Assembly (NCBI RefSeq): GCF_000702605.1
Contig: NZ_JNIR01000001.1
Location: 2,480,001-2,544,000, forward strand
Reading direction: 5' to 3'
Source of the DNA: Exiguobacterium acetylicum DSM 20416
GTDB taxonomy: Bacteria > Bacillota > Bacilli > Exiguobacteriales > Exiguobacteriaceae
Length of the DNA stretch: 64,000 nt
This document shows, piece by piece, positions 24,691 through 33,062 of this stretch. The notes below the pieces were generated by a model. It did no database searches. It was not told where the DNA came from and saw nothing but the letters and a program-made list of their open reading frames with translations. Both the position numbers and the translations under genes were made by a program. Position 1 is the first letter of the stretch; every line of letters starts with the position of its first letter.

Positions 24691-26123
24691 AAAGTGCTTC
24701 TCGCTTTGAAAAAGTCGCAGCACGCGCCTGGAACTTACTCAATGAAGGAAAACCCTTCACACCCATTTTTACGATCGGCGTCTTCTTGACGTACGCCTTA
24801 TGGACGCAGATGCCACTCGCAGAAGCTGGTCTTGGTTTCATCGTGACGCTTCCTTTATTCATCTTGCTTTGGCGTTATGACTTTCCGTTATTTTTACGAA
24901 ACTACCTCTGGATTCCAGTCATCGTTTGGCTGTTCCTTCGGGGTACGAATGTGGATTATTTGCCTTTATTCGCCTATGGTGCGGGTCTCTATTTCTTCTT
25001 CACCGTCTTTTTCTGGGGAACGATCTATTATCATCTCCGAATCGGAACACGTTGGACGAATTTCACGCGTTTTTGGAAACTCGTCTTGAAGAATAGCGAT
25101 TCAACGAGTGGTAACGCACAAGAGCAATTGCCTAAGGTTGCCCTGTTGCTCATGTACTGGTGGACGGCAAGTGACGCATCGTCGCTCGACATGACATTCG
25201 TCTGGTTCCCACTCGGACTGTTCGTCTTTGCATGGATCCTACATCACTATCTGTTCGACTGGAAACCGAAATTGCCCGAGGCAATGACGGCAGATGCCAA
25301 TCTTCCGACTTCAGAAAAAGTTTACGTCCTGATTGTCGACGGGATGCGTAAAGATCGCTACATGGCAGCAAACACGCCGTTTCTCGAACGATTGCGTCAG
25401 GAAGGAACGGAATATACGAATATGGAGACTGTCTACCCTGCCCGGACTGTCGTCTGCTTCAGTTCGATGTTCACGGGTGCTCGCCCGGAAGATCACGGCA
25501 TTCATTCGAACATGGTCTGGAACACGACCGGCGTTAAAACAGATACCGTCTTCGACCGTCTCCGTGCCGTCGATAAATCAGGAAAAATCCTTGGCATCGC
25601 ACACCTTGTCGATGCGTTCGGTTCAACCGACGTACGGACCGTCACGGCGGTCATGCATAACGATGTCGCGGATCGAAATATCGTAGAACGTGCTAAACAA
25701 ATCGTTCATGAAGAGGATCCGGATTTACTGGCGATCCAGCTGATCGGAACGGATCAAACGGGACATAGTCGAGGCACCCTCTATTCCGAGTATGTCGAAA
25801 AAATCGAGGAAGCGGATGCGCTCCTTGCCGAGTTTTGTGAGGAACTCGATCGCCTTGGTAAACTCGAGGATGCGACACTCATCGTCATGGCGGATCACGG
25901 TCAAGCGGACGGGATCGGTGGACACGGTCACTTGGATGAAGGCGAACGGTTCGTTCCGTTCTGGATGTATGGTAAGAACGTTCATGCTGGTCTGAAAGTG
26001 GATACGCACCGCCATATCTTGTCACTCGGACCAACGATCACAAAAGTCCTAGGGGCAGACATCCCGTACGATAGCCGTGGTGTGCTGTTGACAGAAGCGT
26101 TCAAGGAGGCGAAGTCTAAATGA
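24687..26123 (+). CDS. Membrane-anchored alkaline-phosphatase-superfamily phosphodiesterase
   Basis: 478 residues from the ATG at 24687 (overlapping the previous stop as ATGA, behind AAAGGAGGAAGACG). About five to six N-terminal membrane helices (residues 20-200) precede a type I phosphodiesterase/nucleotide pyrophosphatase domain: metal Asp in VLIVDGMRKDRY, nucleophile Thr in YPARTVVCFSSMFTG, then GTDQTGHS and MADHGQADGIGGHGH metal ligands. The catalytic domain may face outward, acting on a lipid-linked phosphodiester or transferring a phospho-head group; the actual substrate is unknown. Confidence 0.82.
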   Translation: MKSASRFEKVAARAWNLLNEGKPFTPIFTIGVFLTYALWTQMPLAEAGLGFIVTLPLFILLWRYDFPLFLRNYLWIPVIVWLFLRGTNVDYLPLFAYGAGLYFFFTVFFWGTIYYHLRIGTRWTNFTRFWKLVLKNSDSTSGNAQEQLPKVALLLMYWWTASDASSLDMTFVWFPLGLFVFAWILHHYLFDWKPKLPEAMTADANLPTSEKVYVLIVDGMRKDRYMAANTPFLERLRQEGTEYTNMETVYPARTVVCFSSMFTGARPEDHGIHSNMVWNTTGVKTDTVFDRLRAVDKSGKILGIAHLVDAFGSTDVRTVTAVMHNDVADRNIVERAKQIVHEEDPDLLAIQLIGTDQTGHSRGTLYSEYVEKIEEADALLAEFCEELDRLGKLEDATLIVMADHGQADGIGGHGHLDEGERFVPFWMYGKNVHAGLKVDTHRHILSLGPTITKVLGADIPYDSRGVLLTEAFKEAKSK

Positions 26124-26848
26124 AGATCATCGTCTTTTTACCGGCCCACAATGAGGAAGTGTCACTCCCGCTCGTCTTAAAACGAATCCCGGATATGATT
26201 GACGGCATTCCCGTCGAGATCCTCGTCATCGACGATGGCTCAGTGGATACGACGAGTACGATCGCGCGTCAACACGGCGCACATGTCTATCGGTTCGAGC
26301 AGAATCAAGGACTCGGCGCTGCAGTCCGGGAAGGACTCCGCCAGTCCTACGAACTCGGCGCTGATGTTGCTGTCATGATTGATGCCGATAACGAATATCC
26401 GGCCGATCAAATTCCGGATATCGTCCGACCGATCTTACACGATCAAGCCGACTACGTATTCGGTTCCCGCTTCCTCGGTACCGTAGACGGGATGCGGCTC
26501 TATCGCTATATCGGTAATCATGTCTTCACGTGGTTGCAATGCCTTTTATTGAAACGTAAAATCCATGATGGTCAAAGTGGAATGCGTGCTTTTTCACGCG
26601 CAGCGTGTCACCATGCTGAGATCATTCACGATTATAACTATGCCCAAGTCTTAACTCTCAATCTCGTCCGAAAAGGCTTCCGCCTTCACGAAGTCCCGAT
26701 CCGTTATCGGGTCCGGGAAGCAGGAAAGTCTTTTATCCGTCTGAATTATGTCCAACGTGTCCTCCCAGCGATTTACCGGGAGTGGCGACGACCGATCACA
26801 CAGCTTAGCGTTGAAGAACGCATGGAACGAAAGGAGCACCTCGGATGA
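26120..26848 (+). CDS. GT2 family glycosyltransferase (polyprenyl-phosphate sugar synthase-like)
   Basis: 242 residues. GT-A fold with FLPAHNEEVSLPLVL, VIDDGSVDTT, the DxD-type MIDADNEYPADQ and HDGQSGMRAFSR acceptor loop, the pattern of dolichyl/undecaprenyl-phosphate glycosyltransferases (DPM1-like). No C-terminal membrane segments, so it is a peripheral enzyme. ATGA overlaps with both neighbours. It would load a sugar from a nucleotide donor onto undecaprenyl phosphate for later use by the GT-C-like enzyme at the operon's end. Confidence 0.87.
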   Translation: MKIIVFLPAHNEEVSLPLVLKRIPDMIDGIPVEILVIDDGSVDTTSTIARQHGAHVYRFEQNQGLGAAVREGLRQSYELGADVAVMIDADNEYPADQIPDIVRPILHDQADYVFGSRFLGTVDGMRLYRYIGNHVFTWLQCLLLKRKIHDGQSGMRAFSRAACHHAEIIHDYNYAQVLTLNLVRKGFRLHEVPIRYRVREAGKSFIRLNYVQRVLPAIYREWRRPITQLSVEERMERKEHLG

Positions 26849-27579
26849 AACGCCTTCTCTTGCTACCGCTCCTCCTACTCTCACTGTTCGTGAGCACTTC
26901 CACGGTTTCTGCTTATAGTTACGGAGACCCAGGAAAGGAAGCTTTTGCGGAAGCGTATAAACAATTTGAAGAACAACTCGATGCCAAGGATTATGCGCTT
27001 GCGAAAGAGACGCTTGCCGCCTATGATAAAGAATTCAAACTGTATTTCCCTGAAGCGAAAGCGAAGATCGACACGGCTCTCGAACAAGAAGATGCCGAGG
27101 CTGCAAAGCAAGCGTATCGTGTCGCTCTCCGTCAAAATATCGAACGTCGCCTGCACTTTGCTGAAGAGCAGTTCGAGGACTTCGGTCAAGCGAAACTCTT
27201 ACTCGCGAAAGCCCGTGGCACGTATGATGTGCTCGCACCTTACGTAAAGGAAAGCAAGGATGCACAAACATCCGATGACGTGTATACTGCATTTGATGAA
27301 TCATTAAAGGCACTCGGAAATCCTGGTCTGTTTGGGGTCGGGAAAAAAGCGAGTGATGAAGAATCCTTCAAGAAAAACATTACGATGATCGAAGATACGT
27401 TGACGCCTCTTTTCGTCCTGCCGGGTGAAGAAAAAACAGGCGTCTTCACGGAAGAAGACTCCTTCCTCGGTCAAACGTTCGGAACGGACGCGATTTGGAA
27501 ATTGATTGCGCTCGGACTCGTCGTTGTACTCATCGTCATCGTCGTCATTGGTCAATGGAAGAAGAAACGCCGCTCATAA
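26845..27579 (+). CDS. Secreted helical protein with C-terminal membrane anchor (FTR1 partner)
   Basis: 244 residues: signal peptide (1 to about 24, cleavage near VSAYSYG), an acidic helical ectodomain rich in Glu/Lys/Ala, then one membrane helix (about 217-236) and a short basic tail QWKKKRRS. Topology is therefore outside-facing and C-terminally anchored. The gene sits directly before the FTR1 gene, 12 bp apart, so it may take the place of the extracellular N-terminal domain found in long FTR1 proteins. Not recognised by sequence. ATGA overlap with the glycosyltransferase gene. Confidence 0.75.
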   Translation: MKRLLLLPLLLLSLFVSTSTVSAYSYGDPGKEAFAEAYKQFEEQLDAKDYALAKETLAAYDKEFKLYFPEAKAKIDTALEQEDAEAAKQAYRVALRQNIERRLHFAEEQFEDFGQAKLLLAKARGTYDVLAPYVKESKDAQTSDDVYTAFDESLKALGNPGLFGVGKKASDEESFKKNITMIEDTLTPLFVLPGEEKTGVFTEEDSFLGQTFGTDAIWKLIALGLVVVLIVIVVIGQWKKKRRS

Positions 27580-27591
27580 GGAGGAAGACAG

Positions 27592-28509
27592 ATGGATTTT
27601 CAAGCGTTTTTGATTACACTTCGGGAGTGTCTCGAGGCTGTTCTCATCGTTGGGTTGATCTTAGGTTATCTCGATCGATTGAACGCTCCACAATATAAAA
27701 AGTGGGTCTACGCAGGTGTCGGGTTGGCACTTCTCGCTAGCCTTGGTGTCGCGTTCCTGTTCCAAGTCGTCTTTACGAGTTTTGCGAGCTTCGGAAGCGA
27801 TACGTATCTCCGTCTCGGCATCATGATGGTCTCCGTCCTGCTCTTGACACACATGGTCCTCTGGATGGGGAAGGAAGCGAAAGAGAATCAAAAAGCCTCC
27901 CAAGCGAAGGTCGCCGCTGCCGTCTCGACGGGTAGTGCCATCACGATGATCATCCACTCCTTCCTCGTCATCGTTCGAGAAGGAATTGAGACAGTCTTCT
28001 TCTTCGCTGCCATCTCAGGTGGGGAAATCGAAAAAGTCCTGACGAGTTACGGTGCGGTTTCCGGTCTGTTACTCGCCTTGATCTTCGGATACTTATTCGT
28101 TTCCGGCTCAATGAAGATTCCCGTCAAACGCTTCTTCCAAGTAACGGGCGTATTGATTCTCTTCATCGCAGCCGGCATGCTCGTCCAAACGATCGGACGC
28201 TTCCAAGATCTTGGTTTGCTCGGTAGTCTCTTGATGAATGCTGACGGCACACCAGCTGCTGTGTATAACATCGTCGGCTTCATGCCGGAGCACTACATCG
28301 ATCAGGTGCAATACTTGCGCGATACCGGGAATTCGACGTTGATCAGTGGACAGATCGGAACGTTCATGGGCGCGATGTTCGGATACAGCCATAACCCATC
28401 GCTCGAACAAGTCGTCGCTTGGTGGGGCTATTTCGCCTTTGCTGGTTGGATGTTGCTCCGTCAAAACAAACCATCGAAGTCATCGAAGTCCTTACAGGAG
28501 GTTTCTTGA
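27592..28509 (+). CDS. FTR1-family iron permease
   Basis: 305 residues, seven predicted helices, the short form without an extracellular N-terminal domain. Both REXXE iron-binding motifs are present: RECLE at residues 11-15 and REGIE at 129-133. Relatives (EfeU/YwbL, yeast Ftr1) move iron across the membrane with an oxidase or a periplasmic partner. The usual EfeO and EfeB genes are missing; instead this operon has two unrecognised extracellular proteins and glycosylation enzymes. AAGGAGGAAGACAG precedes the ATG. Fur control comes from the promoter at 21638. Confidence 0.93.
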   Translation: MDFQAFLITLRECLEAVLIVGLILGYLDRLNAPQYKKWVYAGVGLALLASLGVAFLFQVVFTSFASFGSDTYLRLGIMMVSVLLLTHMVLWMGKEAKENQKASQAKVAAAVSTGSAITMIIHSFLVIVREGIETVFFFAAISGGEIEKVLTSYGAVSGLLLALIFGYLFVSGSMKIPVKRFFQVTGVLILFIAAGMLVQTIGRFQDLGLLGSLLMNADGTPAAVYNIVGFMPEHYIDQVQYLRDTGNSTLISGQIGTFMGAMFGYSHNPSLEQVVAWWGYFAFAGWMLLRQNKPSKSSKSLQEVS

Positions 28510-29882
28510 CCGTCCGAAGCGATCGTTCACGTCCGCGTGGACGATCGCTTTTTTGGATCACGTTGCTATTCATCGGTGGCTGGATCAGTTTGCGGATTGC
28601 CTACGTCAGTCCATTCATCGCGAGCTACGATATCGCGAACTTCACGCTCGCTGTGACTGATTATGATTTGGCTGATTTACGCCCGCATTTTCCGGGTTAT
28701 CCTTTTTTCATCTTATTTGCCAATCTGTTTCTGCCACTGATGATACCTGTCAAAGCACTTGGACTCGTCTCCACATTAGGACTGGCAAGTGCCCTCTTGC
28801 CACTCTATTGGCTGTTCCGCCGTCATGCGTATGATACGACGCGGCTGATCGCTACCTTTACCGTTCTCTCCACTGCCTCACTCGTGACGTTCGCTGCAAC
28901 CGGGATGTCAGATGGACTCGCCCTCGGACTACTCGTCTGGTACGGCTGGAGCATCGAACGCGCCCGACATCAGATTCGTCGCTGGCTTCCGTATCTTCTG
29001 TTCGGTTTACTGATGGCGACTCGACTGTCCTATGCGCCGTTTGGTTTTATGTTGCTTGTCTTGCTGTGGCAAGTACGAAAGGATTACTGGCAACTCTTAT
29101 CCGAATGTGCGCTCCTTGTTCTGGCGCAACTGGCTTGGTTGCTCCCGGTCGCCTTTTCCGTCGGTGGACCCTATTCGTTTCTTCAACTGTCACTCCGTTT
29201 CGTCAGCGGTCATTTTTCCGATTGGGGTGGTTCTGCTCAGACCGATGATGCATCCATCCTCCAACGATTCGTTCAAACACTTCAGCAACTCTTCTGGCAT
29301 GGGATCGGTTATGGCACGTGGATTGGACTAGTGTCTGGACTGCTGCTGTTTTTACGGAAACGTTGGACAGTCGATGTCGCTTGGGGAGCGACGGCTGGAC
29401 TCTATTTCGTCTGGGTCTGGCTCGGACAAAACATCGATAAACCCCGTCATGTCTTACCGCTTGTCCTATTGCTACTCATCTGGTTGATCCGTCAGCTTCC
29501 GTTACAGATGTATCTACCATTTTTAGTCGTTCAGTTGACGATCGGTAGCCTCGCGTTGAACGATCAAGCCACGCGTCCCCCGGCGACGATTGAACTGGCG
29601 CGTTACGTAGCGACTCTTCCAATCGGCGCGACAGTCTTTACCGACGAGGAAGCTCGCCAATTCCAGTCCGAACGACCGGATGCCGCGATCGTTCCGATCG
29701 GATCAATCAGTAAATGGAACGCAGAACCAAAATCCGATCAGAGTTACGTGACCGGTCGATTGCTCGAGCGCTTCCACGCTCAAGGCGTGCGACCAAACGT
29801 CAAACAAATCGTTCGCTTCACGAGTGATGCCCGCTACGAACCGGAAGACGCGCAAGCGATGCTGTATCAACTAACGCCTTGA
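28506..29882 (+). CDS. Polytopic membrane glycosyltransferase (GT-C / ArnT-PMT-like)
   Basis: 458 residues from a TTG at 28506 that overlaps the FTR1 stop (TTGA) and follows AGGAGG with 4 nt between; an ATG 87 nt upstream lies inside FTR1 and has no such site. About 10-11 membrane helices and a short soluble C-terminal domain. The first outer loop (YVSPFIASYDIANFTLAV...) carries acidic residues where GT-C enzymes have their catalytic Asp/Glu. It probably transfers sugar from a polyprenyl-phosphate carrier to an outside acceptor. Family is inferred from topology and context. Confidence 0.7.
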   Translation: MTVRSDRSRPRGRSLFWITLLFIGGWISLRIAYVSPFIASYDIANFTLAVTDYDLADLRPHFPGYPFFILFANLFLPLMIPVKALGLVSTLGLASALLPLYWLFRRHAYDTTRLIATFTVLSTASLVTFAATGMSDGLALGLLVWYGWSIERARHQIRRWLPYLLFGLLMATRLSYAPFGFMLLVLLWQVRKDYWQLLSECALLVLAQLAWLLPVAFSVGGPYSFLQLSLRFVSGHFSDWGGSAQTDDASILQRFVQTLQQLFWHGIGYGTWIGLVSGLLLFLRKRWTVDVAWGATAGLYFVWVWLGQNIDKPRHVLPLVLLLLIWLIRQLPLQMYLPFLVVQLTIGSLALNDQATRPPATIELARYVATLPIGATVFTDEEARQFQSERPDAAIVPIGSISKWNAEPKSDQSYVTGRLLERFHAQGVRPNVKQIVRFTSDARYEPEDAQAMLYQLTP

Positions 29883-29903
29883 TGACACAACTGCATGCAT
29901 ACG

Positions 29904-29958
29904 AAAAACCATGTCGATTCCCGAATGACACCGTGGGGATCGACATGGTTTTTTTTCA
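29904..29958. terminator. Bidirectional terminator ending the iron operon
   Basis: CCATGTCGATtCCC paired with GGGgATCGACATGG, A run before, T8 after; also serves the acetyltransferase gene on the minus strand. Confidence 0.9.
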
Positions 29959-30522
29959 TTGCTGCGTATCGTAACGACGTTCCATATAATCAAAGGTACC
30001 GCCGCTAATTTCAATCGTCCGAATCGGTTCGAAGCCGAGACGACGATACAGTCGCTGTGCCCCGGCATTCGTTTGATCAGCGTTTAAGGTGAACGCTTGT
30101 AGTCCTCGTTTTTCCCCTTCTTCCGCTGCTGCCTGCAATAGTTCTGTTCCAATTCCTTTTCCACCATGACGCGCGTCAACCGATAAAGTATCCAGGTAAT
30201 AGACTGGACCTTCCGTCTCGACATCAATCTGGACATCGCGACCCGTCCAGCGCTTCAGTTGTGCTTTGATCGGTTCGTCGAGTTGTTCCGCATCCGTCCC
30301 GGCATACGCAATGACGATTCCCGCTACTTCACCCTCGATGATTTTCACGAGGATGTTCTCATGGCTCAGTCGGTTTCCTGTTTCAGCGACAAAGTACGCG
30401 AGTCTCTCTAAAACTTCCTCCCGCTTTGTCGTTCCCGTCAATGTCTCAGCAATCTCATGAATCGCTTGCTCAATCAACGGGGCAATCTGTTGTGCTTCAG
30501 AAGCATATGCTTGTCGAATCAT
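29956..30522 (-). CDS. GNAT-family N-acetyltransferase
   Basis: 188 residues. The acetyl-CoA loop is VDARHGGKGIGTELL (R/Q-x-x-G-x-G/A form) following YYLDTLSVDA, and the C-terminal NAGAQRLYRRLGFEPI is typical of the fold. The substrate cannot be predicted. Start at 30522 with AAAGGAGAACG before it. Monocistronic or with the YitT gene upstream, about 100 bp away. Confidence 0.85.
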   Translation of the reverse strand: MIRQAYASEAQQIAPLIEQAIHEIAETLTGTTKREEVLERLAYFVAETGNRLSHENILVKIIEGEVAGIVIAYAGTDAEQLDEPIKAQLKRWTGRDVQIDVETEGPVYYLDTLSVDARHGGKGIGTELLQAAAEEGEKRGLQAFTLNADQTNAGAQRLYRRLGFEPIRTIEISGGTFDYMERRYDTQQ

Positions 30523-30621
30523 CTAGTCGTTCTCCTTTGAATTTTTCTAATCAATAAACCTGAAAAATCGGACTCGACGATGTCGAATCCGATACATGAT
30601 TTTTTTAGACATTCATCCGTT

Positions 30622-31239
30622 TCACTGCGTGACTTTTTGAACGACAGGTACCGGTACGATGACAGGCTCCCGTGTCATGACAGCAACGACACGTCCAGCG
30701 ATTGCTACAGCCAGTAACGTATATAACGTTAAACTGAGCGGCAGATAGACGAGTGAGATGATTAACACGATGGCATCGAGTCCGAACAAGATTGTTCCGA
30801 TCGATAGACCTGTCAGTTTGCTGAGTCCCATCGATAGCAAATCGTCTCCACCTGTTGCCGCTCCACTTTTCAAAACAAGTCCGAGACCATATCCGGTCAC
30901 GATTCCGCTAGCAATCGCTGCGATGAGCGTCGCTGGCCAAGCTTGTTCTGGAAAGTGGAACAAATCAAGTCGGTGCCACATTTCATAAAAGACTGATAAC
31001 GCACCTGCTGAAAGTAACGCTTCACTGACAAAGCGTTTTCCTTTGAAATACAAAGCACCAATGAAAAATGGAATATCGAGCACGATCATCGAAATTGAAG
31101 GATTGATATCAAAAAAGTATCGACCTAGCAACGATAATCCGATGAAGCCGCCTTCTGCTAATCCGAACTGTTCATTCAATGTGTAGTAACCAAACGCCAT
31201 GATGAGCGTTCCGGTTAAGATGGTTGCGATTCGTTTCAT
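30622..31239 (-). CDS. YitT/YczE-type membrane protein
   Basis: 205 residues with five to six membrane helices. GGFIGLSLLGRYF and the glycine-rich KSGAATGGDDLLSM loop are typical of the YitT (DUF161) superfamily; the soluble DUF2179 domain of full-length YitT proteins is absent. Function unknown. Its Shine-Dalgarno GAGAGG lies in the 3' arm of a perfect 8-bp hairpin at 31250-31276, and the leader upstream is long and structured, so translation is probably regulated by RNA folding. Confidence 0.75.
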   Translation of the reverse strand: MKRIATILTGTLIMAFGYYTLNEQFGLAEGGFIGLSLLGRYFFDINPSISMIVLDIPFFIGALYFKGKRFVSEALLSAGALSVFYEMWHRLDLFHFPEQAWPATLIAAIASGIVTGYGLGLVLKSGAATGGDDLLSMGLSKLTGLSIGTILFGLDAIVLIISLVYLPLSLTLYTLLAVAIAGRVVAVMTREPVIVPVPVVQKVTQ

Positions 31240-31440
31240 GTTTTATTGTCCTCTCCCGTTTACATCGTGGGAGAGGTTTTATACGTCCCGTTTGGGTATT
31301 CATCTATTTTCGCTCTCCCTGATTTTTATAAGCCATTACCGTCTGTTCGTTATGACCGGTACTGCTAAAAATCAGGTAAGCCGAATAGATGATTGGTCCT
31401 CTCGGTATCCATCGGTTTCCACCCCTTCATTAAAAATCTA
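31240..31440 (-). ncRNA. Structured 5' leader of the YitT-family gene (riboswitch-like, class unknown)
   Basis: Minus-strand transcript from a TATAAT at 31451-31446. A long bulged hairpin is formed by CATCTATTCGG (31391-31381) with AATAGATG (31308-31301), inner CCTGATTTTTA (31376-31366) with TAAAAATCAGG (31328-31318), and tip ACCG/CGGT. After a small ATAC/GTAT hairpin comes CCTCTCCC/GGGAGAGG (31276-31269 with 31257-31250), which hides the ribosome site. I could not match the known T-box, S-box, M-box, lysine or ykkC cores. Confidence 0.6.
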
Positions 31441-31562
31441 CTTTCATTATAACCCGAATTTCAGTAACTAAAACAGTTTTACGCATTCTTCACATAATCC
31501 AAACAGTTTTGCTCACTCATTCACAATTTAGACAAGATTATGCTCAATATTGAACAAACTAC

Positions 31563-31591
31563 TTGAAAACGATCTTGTGAAGGATTACACT
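31563..31591 (+). promoter_or_regulatory. Sigma-A promoter of nox
   Basis: TTGAAA, 17-nt spacer, TACACT; predicted start near 31598. Confidence 0.6.
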
Positions 31592-31607
31592 AAGTATATC
31601 AAATGAA

Positions 31608-31623
31608 TGTGATATTTATCACA
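31608..31623. promoter_or_regulatory. Rex/FNR-like operator upstream of nox
   Basis: TGTGATATTTATCACA, a perfect 16-bp palindrome of the TGTGA-N6-TCACA form, at about +10 to +25. A position after the start fits a repressor such as Rex better than an activator such as FNR. Confidence 0.6.
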
Positions 31624-31649
31624 AACAAAACACAAAGGAGACTTTACCC

Positions 31650-32999
31650 ATGAAAGTAGCAGTCATCGGATGTACACACGCAGGAACAGCAGCAGTCAAA
31701 GAACTCGCTTCACAACAAGACGTCGAGATCACCGTTTATGAGCGGAATGACAATGTATCGTTTCTCTCTTGTGGAATCGCGCTTCACGTCGGTGGTGTCG
31801 TCAAACATGCGGAATCACTTTTCTACTCATCACCAAGTGAACTCGCTGAACTCGGCGCTAAGATGCGTCTGAAACATGATGTGCTTGAAATCGATAGTGA
31901 ACGCCAAACGATCGTTGCGAAAAACCTCATGACTGGTGAAGTCGTTCACGATACGTACGATAAACTCATCATGACGACAGGATCATGGCCAATCATTCCG
32001 ATGCTTCCTGGCATCGAGTTGAATCAAATCGAGCTTTGTAAAAACTATCACCACGCTCAAACAATCATTGAAAAAGCGACAGATGCACAACGGATCACCG
32101 TCGTTGGTGCAGGATATATTGGTGCTGAACTCGTTGAAGCGTTTGAAGCATACGGAAAAGACGTCACGTTCATCGACAGTGCGGATCGCATTCTCAACAA
32201 ATACCTCGACCGCTCATTCACTGACGTCATCGAACGTGAATTGACAGACCGCGGTATTCGCCTCGAACTCGGACAAACCGTCCAAAGCTTCAAAGGAGAA
32301 AACGGTGCTGTGACACACGTCGTGACAGACAAAGGAACGTTCGAAACGGATCTCGTCATTCTCTGTGTCGGTTTCCGCCCAAGTACGGAACTCTTAAAAG
32401 GTCAAGTCGACATGCTACCGAACGGTGCCATCATCGTTGACGATTACATGCGGACGAGCAACCCGAACATCTTTGCTGCTGGTGACAGCTGTGCTGTCTA
32501 TTACAATCCAGCTCGGACACATGCCTATATCCCGCTGGCAACAAATGCTGTCCGGATGGGAACATTGATCGGTAAAAACTTACGCGCACCAAAGATTCGT
32601 TACCAAGGAACACAAGGCACATCAGGTCTTCGCCTATATGATTTGAACATCGCGTCGACTGGTTTGACAGAAGAAGCGGCACCCTTGTTCGGACTTGAAG
32701 TGAGCAGCACGACGGTCACAGATGCGTATCGCCCAGAGTTCATGCCAACAGCAGAAGACGTCCAATTGAAACTCGTCTTCGAGACGGAAACTCATCGTGT
32801 CGTCGGTGCACAAATTATCTCGAAAGTGGATTTGACACAAGCGATGAATACACTTTCTGTCGCGATTCAAAATGATATGACACTTGAAGAGCTCGCTTTC
32901 GTCGACTTCTTCTTCCAACCGCACTACAACAAACCGTGGAACTTGCTGAACCAAGCAGCTCTACAAGCGATGAACGAGCGCCAATCTGCTCGTGTTTAA
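31650..32999 (+). CDS. nox: Water-forming NADH oxidase (Nox2 type)
   Basis: 449-residue flavoprotein. FAD site MKVAVIGCTHAGTAAVKEL, single redox-active C41 in VSFLSCGIAL, NAD site VVGAGYIGAELVEAF, FAD site FAAGDSC. Close to streptococcal/lactic H2O-forming NADH oxidases, which use one Cys as sulfenate; CoA-disulfide reductase is a sister family, but the SFLSCGIAL context favours Nox. It regenerates NAD+ with O2. The Rex/FNR-like palindrome between promoter and gene suggests redox control. AAAGGAGACTTTACCC precedes the ATG. Confidence 0.85.
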   Translation: MKVAVIGCTHAGTAAVKELASQQDVEITVYERNDNVSFLSCGIALHVGGVVKHAESLFYSSPSELAELGAKMRLKHDVLEIDSERQTIVAKNLMTGEVVHDTYDKLIMTTGSWPIIPMLPGIELNQIELCKNYHHAQTIIEKATDAQRITVVGAGYIGAELVEAFEAYGKDVTFIDSADRILNKYLDRSFTDVIERELTDRGIRLELGQTVQSFKGENGAVTHVVTDKGTFETDLVILCVGFRPSTELLKGQVDMLPNGAIIVDDYMRTSNPNIFAAGDSCAVYYNPARTHAYIPLATNAVRMGTLIGKNLRAPKIRYQGTQGTSGLRLYDLNIASTGLTEEAAPLFGLEVSSTTVTDAYRPEFMPTAEDVQLKLVFETETHRVVGAQIISKVDLTQAMNTLSVAIQNDMTLEELAFVDFFFQPHYNKPWNLLNQAALQAMNERQSARV

Positions 33000-33016
33000 A
33001 CGAATCACAGATAAAT

Positions 33017-33049
33017 AAAACAAGCAACGGATCATCCGTTGCTTGTTTT
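33017..33049. terminator. Bidirectional terminator
   Basis: AAAACAAGCAACGG paired with CCGTTGCTTGTTTT between nox (+) and the VOC gene (-). Confidence 0.88.
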
Positions 33050-33062
33050 CGTTTATTCTCAT

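Noticed and set aside
31400-31432. GGGGTGGAAACCGATGG on the minus strand looks like a T-box core
   Set aside because: It is at the 5' end of the leader, not next to a terminator, lacks ACCGCG, and the downstream gene is not an amino acid gene.
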